Assembly (NCBI RefSeq): GCF_000380985.1
Contig: NZ_KB905695.1
Coordinates: 186,001-250,000 of the forward strand
DNA length: 64,000 nucleotides
Direction of reading: 5' to 3'
DNA from: Proteiniphilum acetatigenes DSM 18083
Lineage (GTDB): Bacteria; Bacteroidota; Bacteroidia; Bacteroidales; Dysgonomonadaceae
This document shows, piece by piece, positions 1 to 8,159 of the stretch. The notes under the pieces were generated by a model, which worked only from the letters and a program-made list of their open reading frames with translations, was not told where the DNA came from and searched no databases. Position numbers and translations under genes: made by a program. How positions within the stretch are numbered: position 1 is the stretch's first letter; every line of letters begins with the position of its first letter.

Positions 1-10
1 CTTTCCCACC

Positions 11-772
11 TTATTTACCAAACTTGGTGAAGGGGATGCGGTTGCCCATGGCGTTGATGATATAATTGGCACGCTGGCCATTCACAATCCACATCTCCAC
101 ACTGTGCAGCATACATATTTCTGCAGCATGTACTTTGGAAGACATACCGCCGGTACCGAGTAATGATTCTTTCTCTTCGATGTATTCTTTGATGGAATTC
201 AGATCGGATACTTCGGCAATCAATTGTGCATCGGCATGCAAATGAGGATTCCGGTCGAAAATGCCATCGATATCGGAGACAAGGATGAGTAGATCCGCTT
301 CAGTGATTGCTGCGACCAAAGCTGAGAGTTTATCGTTGTCGCCCAACACGATCTCTTCGATGGAGACGGTATCGTTCTCATTGACAATAGGAATATAATC
401 GACTTGCCAGAGGCGTTTGATGGTGTTTCGGGTATTCTCGTTAGCTACCGGATTTTCAAAATCACGATAGGTCAGTAATATCTGGGCGATATTCAGTCCG
501 AATGTGCTGAAAATATTGTCGTACAACTCCATCAGTTTGGTCTGTCCGATAGCAGCCAGGGCCTGTTTTGAGTCGACCCGCTTGTTAAAACCATTGATTT
601 CTACAAATTGTCTTGCGGTAGCAATTGCCCCTGATGAAACGATTACGATATCATAATCTTTTTTCAGTTCTACGATCTGTCGTGCCAGGCTTTCGATTAC
701 AGCAAATGATATCCGGTTCGTCCCTGCCGTAAGCGTAGAGGTGCCGATTTTTATGATCAGTTTTTTTTTCAT
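11..772 (-). CDS. proB: Glutamate 5-kinase (PUA-less)
   Basis: This enzyme phosphorylates L-glutamate to glutamyl 5-phosphate, the first step of proline synthesis, in the cytoplasm. The 253-residue product is a complete amino-acid-kinase fold: the N-terminal phosphate-binding segment (KIGTSTLTAG), SSGAIATAR, the substrate loop NENDTVSIEEI followed by GDNDKLSALV, LVSDIDGIF and the GTGGMSSKV nucleotide loop. It ends right after the kinase domain, so the C-terminal PUA domain of the roughly 370-residue E. coli enzyme is absent; the stop codon is inside the window, so this is not an edge effect. It lies 130 bp downstream of proA on the same strand, and the gap carries a copy of the dispersed repeat. 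Function assignment is firm; whether loss of PUA changes feedback inhibition is inference. Confidence 0.95.
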   Translation of the reverse strand: MKKKLIIKIGTSTLTAGTNRISFAVIESLARQIVELKKDYDIVIVSSGAIATARQFVEINGFNKRVDSKQALAAIGQTKLMELYDNIFSTFGLNIAQILLTYRDFENPVANENTRNTIKRLWQVDYIPIVNENDTVSIEEIVLGDNDKLSALVAAITEADLLILVSDIDGIFDRNPHLHADAQLIAEVSDLNSIKEYIEEKESLLGTGGMSSKVHAAEICMLHSVEMWIVNGQRANYIINAMGNRIPFTKFGK

Positions 773-820
773 CCTATTTACTCGCAGATTTCACTTTTAG
801 TTTTTATTTTTTTACTTTTT

Positions 821-896
821 ACTCCGTAGATTTTCTGTCGTCTCCCGGCATAAAACAAACGTGTTTGCTTCTGCTCTCGCTCCTGAGAGAATTCAC
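821..896 (-). repeat. Dispersed hairpin repeat, copy P (proA-proB spacer)
   Basis: Read on the minus strand this starts GTGAATTCTCTCAGGAGCGA, contains GCAGA, the small hairpin CAAAC-AC-GTTTG, then ATGCCGG and GACGACAGAAAATCTACG. It aligns almost end to end with the copy at 50177-50253 and shares its central block with the other family members. It lies inside the putative proA-proB transcript. Confidence 0.6.
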
Positions 897-902
897 GTTT
901 TT

Positions 903-2090
903 CTACTCCCTTATATGCCCGTTCCCATACACAAACCACTTGTTAGTGACCAACTCCTGCGCACCCAATGGGCCACGGAAGTGCAACTTCTGGGTACTAA
1001 TGGCGATCTCCGCCCCAACGCCGAACTGTCCCCCGTCGGTAAAACGCGATGAAGCATTGTGATAGACTGCGGCACAATCTACCTGTTGCATAAATTCAAC
1101 GGCTTTTGTGGCATCATTAGTGACTATCACCGCCGTATGTCCACCGGAGTAGTAGTTGATCATATTGATGGCATCCTGTATCCCGTCTACGAGAGATATA
1201 TATAGTTTTGGCGCCAGATATTCTTCGCAAAGCGTGGCTGCATTGTTTTCTACCTTAATACTGTTACAGAGAGAGGCTATTTCTTTGTTTCCCCACACCT
1301 CGATACCTTTTTCTGTAAGGTTTGTCACCAGATTAGACAGTTTTTCTTCCAATTCATCGATATCTTTGTGAAGCAACACTTTGTCTATGGCGTTGCATAC
1401 GCTGATACGCTTTTTCCCGTTCACTACCAACCGGACAGCCATTGCGAAATCGGAGTTATCATCCACATAGAGAAAATTATTGCCCCTGCCGCTCACAATG
1501 ACCGGTACCGAAGCGTTCTCCTGCACGAACCGGATCAACCCTTCTCCACCGCGGGGAATAATGAGATCCACCCGGTGACTGTTTTCCCTGATGAGGCGTT
1601 GTGTCTCTTCGCGGGATAGATCGAGATACTGTATGTAGTCCGTGCTGGCATTTTGCCCGGTGAGTGCCTGTTGCCACAGCTCGGTGAGTAATAGATTGGT
1701 CTGGCGCGCTTCTTTCCCTCCTTTCAGCAAAATATGGTTACCGGCCTTGAAAGCAGTTGCCGCCGCTTCGATGGTAACGTCCGGGCGCGATTCGTAAATG
1801 ATCAGGATGGTTCCGAACGGTACCGTCTGATTGACAACACGCAGTCTGTCTTCCCGAACGAATTCATAGAGGGTTTTTCCTTCCGGATCGGGTTGTGAAG
1901 CGACTTCTTCCAATGAACGGATCATTCCGTTGATCTTCTTTTCATCTACTTTAAGCCGGTCCAGCATGGAGTCGTCCATATCGGGAAATGCACTTATATC
2001 GGCCTCGTTGACCTTCATAATCTTCTCTCTGTTTAACTCCAATAGCTGCGCGAGAGAGAGTAATACGTTGTTTTTTTGTTCATTCTTCAT
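903..2090 (-). CDS. proA: Glutamate-5-semialdehyde dehydrogenase (gamma-glutamyl phosphate reductase)
   Basis: This enzyme reduces glutamyl 5-phosphate with NADPH to glutamate 5-semialdehyde, the second step of proline synthesis. The 395-residue protein is near the usual ProA length and belongs to the aldehyde dehydrogenase superfamily. Visible signatures are IYESRPDVTIEAA near residue 98, LLKGGKEA, the stretch IIPRGGEGLI, and the catalytic cysteine C232 in SVCNAIDKVL. The C-terminal GGQFGVGAEIAISTQKLH block is typical of the family. It is the first gene of a proA-proB pair. A -7 element on the minus strand at 2245-2252 and a dispersed repeat at 2150-2231 lie in front of it, so the repeat would be in its leader RNA. 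Confidence 0.96.
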   Translation of the reverse strand: MKNEQKNNVLLSLAQLLELNREKIMKVNEADISAFPDMDDSMLDRLKVDEKKINGMIRSLEEVASQPDPEGKTLYEFVREDRLRVVNQTVPFGTILIIYESRPDVTIEAAATAFKAGNHILLKGGKEARQTNLLLTELWQQALTGQNASTDYIQYLDLSREETQRLIRENSHRVDLIIPRGGEGLIRFVQENASVPVIVSGRGNNFLYVDDNSDFAMAVRLVVNGKKRISVCNAIDKVLLHKDIDELEEKLSNLVTNLTEKGIEVWGNKEIASLCNSIKVENNAATLCEEYLAPKLYISLVDGIQDAINMINYYSGGHTAVIVTNDATKAVEFMQQVDCAAVYHNASSRFTDGGQFGVGAEIAISTQKLHFRGPLGAQELVTNKWFVYGNGHIRE

Positions 2091-2116
2091 ATTGCTGTGA
2101 AATCGAGATGGTGAAA

Positions 2117-2152
2117 AAACTATTTCAGAAAGAAATAGTCTAAATTTATTGA
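2117..2152 (+). repeat. Miniature version of the dispersed hairpin repeat
   Basis: ACTATTTC, five bases, then GAAATAGTCTAA and TTATTGAA. The two ends match the outer stem and tail of the full repeat (ACTATTT...AAATAGTCTAATGTAATTGAA) with the middle removed. It abuts copy D. Confidence 0.45.
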
Positions 2153-2231
2153 ACGTTTTCGTTAAGCTAAATGAGCAAAGTCAAACTTGTTTGAACTTTG
2201 CCATAGCAAGAAGACGACTAATGTAATTGAA
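2150..2231 (+). repeat. Dispersed hairpin repeat, copy D
   Basis: Starts GAACGTTTTCGTTAAGC, contains GAGCAAAGT, the hairpin CAAAC-TT-GTTTG and TTTGCC, and ends with ACGACTAATGTAATTGAA, the family tail. It lacks the GAATTGAAAATCGAGGAGCG segment present in copies A, B and C. Confidence 0.6.
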
Positions 2232-2244
2232 AGTATTTTGGTTC

Positions 2245-2252
2245 CAAAGGTA
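2245..2252 (-). promoter_or_regulatory. Bacteroidetes -7 element for proAB
   Basis: On the minus strand this reads TACCTTTG, a perfect match to TAnnTTTG. It is 155 bases upstream of proA. No convincing -33 TTTG partner is seen at the expected spacing, so this is provisional. Confidence 0.35.
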
Positions 2253-2345
2253 ACAAATTATTCTTAAAAGAATTGCTATGCTACTCAATTTGAATTATGA
2301 TTAAGATGATTTAAACCCTTTGCGGTTTGTAAAGTCCAACTGCCA

Positions 2346-4151
2346 ATGATTAATAAAGAAACTTACACTCAATCTTTTAGAGCCCTTTTCCGGAATCTGG
2401 TTCCTTTTGTGAAACCTTATAGGAGGATGATCGCAGGAACTCTTTTCCTCACACTGATCGGATCATTTGCAGCCCAGGTAAATCCGCTCCTGGTGAATGA
2501 AACGATCACCCGTGTGGAGGAGTTACTCAGGCACCCCGATCCGTTTGAGAACGGGGTCCGGCTGCTGTTGATCATTTCAGCCATTATGTTAGCCAATGAG
2601 CTGTTGAATATCGGTATTCAGTTCGGACAAAAATATTTCGGGGAAAAAATCCGCATTAAAGTGGGGAGTGATCTCTCGCAAGCGTCGGTAGAGAGGATTC
2701 TAAGTTATAAAATGTCTTTTTTTTCCGAGCCCGGGAATCAGACCGGATTGCTACAAACACGTATCAACAGGGGGATAGAGAGCCTTATCGGATTAGTGCA
2801 AAACTTCTTCCTCGATATATTACCCTTGTTCTCTACCGCCATTATCGCTCTTGTGGTGATGTATAACGCCAATCTTTATGTGGGTTTGCTGGCAACGATC
2901 ATCATGCCGGCCTATTTCTACGTAAGCCAGAAACAGGCAGGCCGCCTGAAAGGATGGCGTATCCAGTTGCGTGGACAACGTGAACGTAAAAACCATGGAC
3001 TTATCAATATCATCGACTCTATCACGGTGATCAAAAGTTTTGTACGGGAAGAACCGGAGGGGAAAAAACAATATGATGTGCAGATGGAAATGCTGAACAA
3101 TCAGTTACAGACCCGTCGGACAAGTTATGTATATGAGAGCCTGAAATCGTTTATCCAGCAGATCGGGGTGGTGCTTATCATCATCCTGACTGTGTTCCTT
3201 GTGCTCGACGGGCAGATGGGAATCGGCGCCATTATGATGCATATCATGCTCTTTCGCAACGTATCGGCGCCTATTAGCCAGTTACATCGTATCTACGATC
3301 AGGTCAACGACGCCCTGATCTATGCCGACGGTTTTTTTGAAGTGCTTGCCAACGAAGATGCAGTGGAAGCCGGAGGTGACATCAGGGCCGGGAATGTGCA
3401 GGGGCAGTTTGAAGTGCGTGATGTCACCTTCACCTATCCTAACGGAAAGCAGGCGCTTTCGGATATAAATCTCTTCCTTGAAAAAGGAAAGACTACTGCC
3501 ATCGTAGGATTGAGCGGTGCCGGTAAGAGCACACTCATCAATCTTCTCTGTAAATTTTATAAACCCGATAGTGGAAATATCCTGTTGGACGGGATCGACC
3601 TGGAAGACTATGAGAATGGTTCGTTGCGGAACAATATAGGTCTGGTACTGCAAAAGAATCATATCTTTAAAGGAACAATCTACGACAATATCCTTTACGG
3701 GAAACTCGACGCTACACGGGAAGAGGTGATCGAAGCTTCGAAAAGGGCTTTCCTTCATGAACAGGTACTTTTACTTCCGGAGGGTTACGATACCGATGCT
3801 TTTAATCTGAGCGGCGGTCAACAGCAACGAATTGCCATTGCCCGGCTGTTCCTGAAGAATCCACCCGTAATCTTTCTCGATGAACCTACTGCCAGTCTTG
3901 ATGCGATAGCTACAGAGCATATTAAAATGAGCCTCGATGCCATTAAGGAGGGACGTACCGTGGTGATTATTTCACACTCGCTATCGCAGATCATCGATGC
4001 CGACGTGATCCATGTGTTAAAGGACGGACGATTAGTAGAAACCGGATCACATGAATCGCTCTATAAACTGAACGGAGAATACCGCAAAATATTCGACGCT
4101 TCGGCCCGCAGCCTTAACCTCAATAAGATGCTCGATACCCTTGCCGTTTGA
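2346..4151 (+). CDS. ABC exporter, fused permease-ATPase (type I exporter)
   Basis: A 601-residue half-transporter that should act as a homodimer in the inner membrane, pumping an unknown lipid, peptide or drug with ATP. An N-terminal six-helix exporter domain (about residues 20-330) precedes the nucleotide-binding domain. The latter has Walker A GLSGAGKST at 388-396, the signature LSGGQQQR at 488-495, Walker B VIFLDE at 508-513 and the switch histidine in ISHSL. The Q-loop region reads IGLVLQKNHIFKGTIYDNI. All catalytic residues are present. It stands alone, divergent from proAB. The substrate cannot be told; MsbA-like lipid export and general multidrug export are both possible. Confidence 0.9.
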   Translation: MINKETYTQSFRALFRNLVPFVKPYRRMIAGTLFLTLIGSFAAQVNPLLVNETITRVEELLRHPDPFENGVRLLLIISAIMLANELLNIGIQFGQKYFGEKIRIKVGSDLSQASVERILSYKMSFFSEPGNQTGLLQTRINRGIESLIGLVQNFFLDILPLFSTAIIALVVMYNANLYVGLLATIIMPAYFYVSQKQAGRLKGWRIQLRGQRERKNHGLINIIDSITVIKSFVREEPEGKKQYDVQMEMLNNQLQTRRTSYVYESLKSFIQQIGVVLIIILTVFLVLDGQMGIGAIMMHIMLFRNVSAPISQLHRIYDQVNDALIYADGFFEVLANEDAVEAGGDIRAGNVQGQFEVRDVTFTYPNGKQALSDINLFLEKGKTTAIVGLSGAGKSTLINLLCKFYKPDSGNILLDGIDLEDYENGSLRNNIGLVLQKNHIFKGTIYDNILYGKLDATREEVIEASKRAFLHEQVLLLPEGYDTDAFNLSGGQQQRIAIARLFLKNPPVIFLDEPTASLDAIATEHIKMSLDAIKEGRTVVIISHSLSQIIDADVIHVLKDGRLVETGSHESLYKLNGEYRKIFDASARSLNLNKMLDTLAV

Positions 4152-4165
4152 ATTCAATTACCAAT

Positions 4166-4303
4166 CTTTCACTATACTGTAATTCCCGGTAGGGGTGACT
4201 TCTACCCATTTGCCTTCCACCTTTTTTCGCTTTTGCTGCGGTTCTTGATATAAGTGTAAGCACGTATGAAACAATTCTTTTCCGGTATGCCAGTCTTATC
4301 TTA
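4166..4303 (-). pseudogene. Possible C-terminal gene remnant, unidentified
   Basis: On the minus strand a start-less open frame reads DWHTGKELFHTCLHLYQEPQ followed by QKRKKVEGKWVEVTPTGNYS and IVKDW, then a stop. The composition is protein-like (aromatic residues, charged turns) rather than random, but an in-frame stop sits directly upstream and no ATG is available. It occupies the gap between the convergent ABC exporter and TonB-dependent receptor genes. I do not recognise the family; it could equally be a chance open frame. Confidence 0.3.
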
Positions 4304-6661
4304 AAATTCGAACTTATAGCTGACAAAAGGTACGATGCTGCTGAAATAGTCGTCCTCAATTTGTTGAGTTCTCAGATTAAACTTTTTACCCTGGTATTGT
4401 CTACCCATGAAATTTTTGAGCTGTACAACAAAAATAGATGCTGTCTTCACGTTATTTATGCTATACGAAAAGGTGACATCACTCATGTATTCCACGGATG
4501 AATTGCGATAAACAAAAGGGCTGTTACTGTCATAAATAATATCCTGAGCTAACAGGCTTGCTTTGGTATTTACGGGTTGGGACAGATAAGGTCCCATTAA
4601 TGTCAGTTTCAGGTTGAGTCCCAGATTATTCTTTCCCTTTATTGTGAACTCTTTTCCACCGAGTAAATTAAACACGTAACCGCCGTCGAACCGCGACCTG
4701 TATTTCAGATCGTCACCGCCTGTGTAGTCCGATTTATAGAGCGAGAGGGTCGATAAAAGATAGTACCCTTTATCGAGAAATCTTTCGACAGTAACGTCAA
4801 CTCCATAGTTCGTTCCTTTTCCCTTGTTGACCAGTTCCCTGTTAAACGTCCAGTCACTAAGGAAATTAATCATCGAGTAGGCTGTGCCGTCCACAACAGG
4901 GACATTATACAGTTTTTGCAAATAAGGTTCTATTTTCAGCCTGATATTGGAGGTGACCTTGTAATCGTACGACAACACCAGGTGGTGAGCACCATACCTC
5001 TTCAGTTTTTTATTCGGATAATAATGTCTGTATTGCACGGAATCGTACTTGCTTACATAATATATGGAAAGCTGTTCGGTCTGATGATGCAATCCATAGC
5101 CCAGCGAAATCATTTGCTTGGGTGTTATTTGGTAGGATGCAGATAAACGGGGTTCAATTTTGGTTTCGTTATTGAGGTTGAACCACGACAGGTTAAAACC
5201 TCCGGTAACAAAAAAGAGGTTATTGACGTGCCACTTTGACTGGAGATGCGTATTCACCAAAAGAGAATTACCCTCACCCTGCATGGTCTGTTCTTTATGG
5301 CCGGAAGAATAATTCAGGGCGTCGCCGGTGAGGTCGAATCTTTCTGCACCGATATTTATACCGCCACGTAATATGATTTTGCTGCTAAGGACATGGTTTA
5401 TACGTGTGTAATAATTTAATCTTTTGTTAAGGGAACGTACTTCGAACAGATCGGTAAATATATCAGGAGTATCGGATGAGAGCCGGCCCGCTTCCCTATA
5501 GCCTGTAGTGAATACACTTAAGGCCAGGCCGGAGTTGATAAGTGTTTTTGATTTCAGGGTTTTGGAATGGCTGATACCGGTTACTCCCATGTTGTAATAA
5601 AAGTCCATCTTTATCCTGTTTTCGGGGTATATCCAATTCAGAGTGTCGTTGGTTCCTCTCATCCGGCTGCTGCTTAACCCGCCGATACCCCATACCGAGA
5701 AGTTGCCGGCTCTCCCGGCAGGAAGATTCAATTTAAACGAGAGGTCCTGATAAACAGGCAGCTCGTCTGAATTTTTCATTTCGGGCAGTAAAGGGAAAAT
5801 CAAAGCCAGGGTAGAGTACCGGTAGTTGAAGAGGTAAGAACTGTTATATCCTTTAGCCAGAGGCCCTTCGGCAGCTGCTTCCACACCATGTATTCCCGCC
5901 TGCAGACCGAACTCTGCTTTATGGTTATTCCCGTTCCTTAGTTTCATGTCGAATACGCCGGCACCGGCATTGGCAAATTCGGCAGGAAAAGCTCCGGTAT
6001 AAAAGTCGGAGTTCGCCAGTAGCCGACTGCTGAACATGGTAATACCACCTCCTCCGGCCACGTTTGAACCTGCAAAATGGCTCGGAACCGGCACATCGAT
6101 GCCTTCAATTCTCCATAACACACCTTTGGGGCTGTTTCCACGTACGACTATTGCGTTTACTGCCACTCCTGCCGATGCTACACCCGCGAAATTGGCTGCC
6201 ATCCGCCCGGGATCGTCGAAGCTACCGGCATAACGCGATGACTCTTCTACCAATAGGGTGCGTGCACTCACGGATGCCATGCTATTGATGGGACGGTCTT
6301 TGCTGATAGTAGGTGTGATGACTACTCCTTCCAGTTCAGTGGTTAGCTGTTCGAGGAGTACTTCAAGGAGTACTTCTTTCCCGGAACCTACTAATATATC
6401 TGGAATTATTAACGGTTTATATCCCACAAACCCGAACTGTATATTATAGCGGCCGACATCAATATTCTCTAGCGTGAAATTACCGTCTGCATCTGAGGTT
6501 GTCCCCTTACCGCTTTCCGGAAGCAAGACGGTTGCATAGGGCAGAGGTTCTCTTGTTTGTGCATCTAAGATGATCCCACGCATCGTTTGGGTAGATTTCT
6601 GGGCTACACTCACAACGCAAAGGATAAACAAAAAGCACAGAACAATCATTATCTTCCTCAT
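4301..6661 (-). CDS. TonB-dependent receptor with carboxypeptidase-regulatory N-domain
   Basis: An outer-membrane beta-barrel receptor of 786 residues, expected to import or bind a ligand using TonB energy. From the chosen start MRKIMIV a signal peptide ends near VVSVAQ; a carboxypeptidase-regulatory-like beta-sandwich follows (GIILDAQTREPLPYATVLLP to EQLTTELEGVVI, about residues 25-115), then a plug domain (IVVRGNSPKGVLWRIEGIDVP) and a barrel that ends in FVSYKFEF, the terminal aromatic expected for BAM insertion. The ORF could start 30 bases earlier, but that would put a polar stretch before the signal peptide. No SusD partner follows, so a polysaccharide-utilisation role is unlikely. It may be co-transcribed with the histidine kinase 62 bases upstream. 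Ligand unknown. Confidence 0.85.
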   Translation of the reverse strand: MRKIMIVLCFLFILCVVSVAQKSTQTMRGIILDAQTREPLPYATVLLPESGKGTTSDADGNFTLENIDVGRYNIQFGFVGYKPLIIPDILVGSGKEVLLEVLLEQLTTELEGVVITPTISKDRPINSMASVSARTLLVEESSRYAGSFDDPGRMAANFAGVASAGVAVNAIVVRGNSPKGVLWRIEGIDVPVPSHFAGSNVAGGGGITMFSSRLLANSDFYTGAFPAEFANAGAGVFDMKLRNGNNHKAEFGLQAGIHGVEAAAEGPLAKGYNSSYLFNYRYSTLALIFPLLPEMKNSDELPVYQDLSFKLNLPAGRAGNFSVWGIGGLSSSRMRGTNDTLNWIYPENRIKMDFYYNMGVTGISHSKTLKSKTLINSGLALSVFTTGYREAGRLSSDTPDIFTDLFEVRSLNKRLNYYTRINHVLSSKIILRGGINIGAERFDLTGDALNYSSGHKEQTMQGEGNSLLVNTHLQSKWHVNNLFFVTGGFNLSWFNLNNETKIEPRLSASYQITPKQMISLGYGLHHQTEQLSIYYVSKYDSVQYRHYYPNKKLKRYGAHHLVLSYDYKVTSNIRLKIEPYLQKLYNVPVVDGTAYSMINFLSDWTFNRELVNKGKGTNYGVDVTVERFLDKGYYLLSTLSLYKSDYTGGDDLKYRSRFDGGYVFNLLGGKEFTIKGKNNLGLNLKLTLMGPYLSQPVNTKASLLAQDIIYDSNSPFVYRNSSVEYMSDVTFSYSINNVKTASIFVVQLKNFMGRQYQGKKFNLRTQQIEDDYFSSIVPFVSYKFEF

Positions 6662-6723
6662 TGTACAAGATAAGTAACTGCTGAAATTCATTGTTATGTT
6701 TTACATTTTATGTTAGAAGTTTT

Positions 6724-8022
6724 TTAATCGAACCGGATGATAAATCGTGTCCATCCGTCGGGATAAGTGCGGAGAGAGTACTGGAAGTCGTGCTGGGTAA
6801 GTACTTCGCGGATAAAAAGCAGCCCGATTCCTTGTCCTTGGGGTTTACTGGAAAAGAAGGGATTAAATATCTTTTTCTCGATCTCCTTACTGATTCCTTT
6901 GCCGTTATCCGCCACGACCAGTGTTCGCGGTTGCGAACCTGTGGTGATGACTATTTTTCCCCCTTCTTCAATACTTTCTACCGAGTTCTTGATGATATTA
7001 AGCAACACCTGCTCAAACAGTGATGTGTCGAGTAATACCGGTTGGAGGTTTTCATCGGGTTGAAAAGTGAGTTGAATATTCCTGTTGTGGCACATCACTT
7101 CCATAAAACGCGTCAGGTTGCCGATTAACCGGTTCAGGTCGACAGGTTCCCGCTCCGCTTTCGGAATCTTTACCACATCTGCGAAGTTGGTAATAAAGCG
7201 GCTCATCCCGTAGCACCTCTCCACGCAAATTTGCATGGCCTGGCGCATATCCTGCGCTTCGGGAAGAGACGCCAGTTCCTCGATCACAGTATCGAGGGTA
7301 GAGGTGATCCCCGCAGTGGTATTGTTCACCTCATGCGATATCATACGGATCACTTTTTCGTATGCTTTCTTCTCGGCCCGGCGTACCTCCTCGGTGAGAC
7401 CCTCGATTAAATAGAACGGACGAGGGAATCCCCGGTCGACGAACGATTCCAGCGTACATTTATATACAGTACCGTTACTTAAACCTATAGAACGGGTTTC
7501 ATGCATAGGGATTTCCGAAAGGTCGATCGGCACCGATCCCTTTATTTCAGTGAGTTTTTTACCTTTTATTTCATCTGCATTATCCAGATCCAGTAGTTTG
7601 ACCGCTGCAGGATTCAGGTCGGTGATCTGATGGTCGTAGTTTAGTACGATGACTCCCATGGGTGAAGCGGAGATGAGCAGGTCGAGAAATTCATTCTGTT
7701 CCCTGAGTTGGAGACGTTCGTTCTTCAATTGTGCCATCATCTTATTGAAAATGGCGACCACCCTGTCGGCTTCAAACTGTCCCACCTCACGGAGTCTGGA
7801 ACTGAAATCCTGCTCCCGGAGCAGATCCATTCCGCTACTGATCATTTGCAGCGGTCGTACCGTTTTCCGGTAGAAAACAGCCAGATATACCAAGGCCACC
7901 AGGATGAGCCCTTCTAAGGTTACTGTTTTCCACGACAATGTATGCAGATTTTCGTAGAGTATGAACCCGAAGATCAACAGCAATAAAAATACCAGGATAT
8001 AGAAGTATACTCTCAATTTCAT
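6724..8022 (-). CDS. Membrane sensor histidine kinase (NtrB/NtrY-like)
   Basis: Inner-membrane sensor kinase of 432 residues. Two transmembrane helices occupy about residues 5-22 and 33-51 with almost no periplasmic loop between them, so the signal is probably sensed in or close to the membrane. A HAMP-like segment, a PAS domain (about 105-200, ASPMGVIVLNYDHQITDLNP), the H-box with H230 in MISHEVNNT, an N-box NIIKNSVESI and G-boxes VVADNGKGIS and GQGIGLLF follow. It is encoded downstream of the sigma-54 response regulator, which is its likely phosphorylation partner, and belongs to the tolC-led operon. Partner assignment rests on gene order. Confidence 0.9.
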   Translation of the reverse strand: MKLRVYFYILVFLLLLIFGFILYENLHTLSWKTVTLEGLILVALVYLAVFYRKTVRPLQMISSGMDLLREQDFSSRLREVGQFEADRVVAIFNKMMAQLKNERLQLREQNEFLDLLISASPMGVIVLNYDHQITDLNPAAVKLLDLDNADEIKGKKLTEIKGSVPIDLSEIPMHETRSIGLSNGTVYKCTLESFVDRGFPRPFYLIEGLTEEVRRAEKKAYEKVIRMISHEVNNTTAGITSTLDTVIEELASLPEAQDMRQAMQICVERCYGMSRFITNFADVVKIPKAEREPVDLNRLIGNLTRFMEVMCHNRNIQLTFQPDENLQPVLLDTSLFEQVLLNIIKNSVESIEEGGKIVITTGSQPRTLVVADNGKGISKEIEKKIFNPFFSSKPQGQGIGLLFIREVLTQHDFQYSLRTYPDGWTRFIIRFD

Positions 8023-8159
8023 ATTTTAAATTCAAGAATCAAGAATCAAGATTTGGCTTACACCTATTGTTAATTGACTACGTCGATTACTAATTCAGAT
8101 TTAAATCACTCTATCTTTTAATCATCACACCATCACATCTCCGAATCATTATATCATTT
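8023..8159. other. Spacer with AT-rich direct repeats
   Basis: The gap between the regulator and kinase genes begins with ATTCAAGAATCAAGAATCAAG and includes TTGACTACGTCGATTA, the same kind of spacer text found at 37140, 45770, 46916 and 62048. No gene or clear promoter seen. Confidence 0.4.

Noticed and set aside
3282-3758. 158-codon minus-strand frame
   Set aside because: Antisense to the ABC exporter; no domain recognised.
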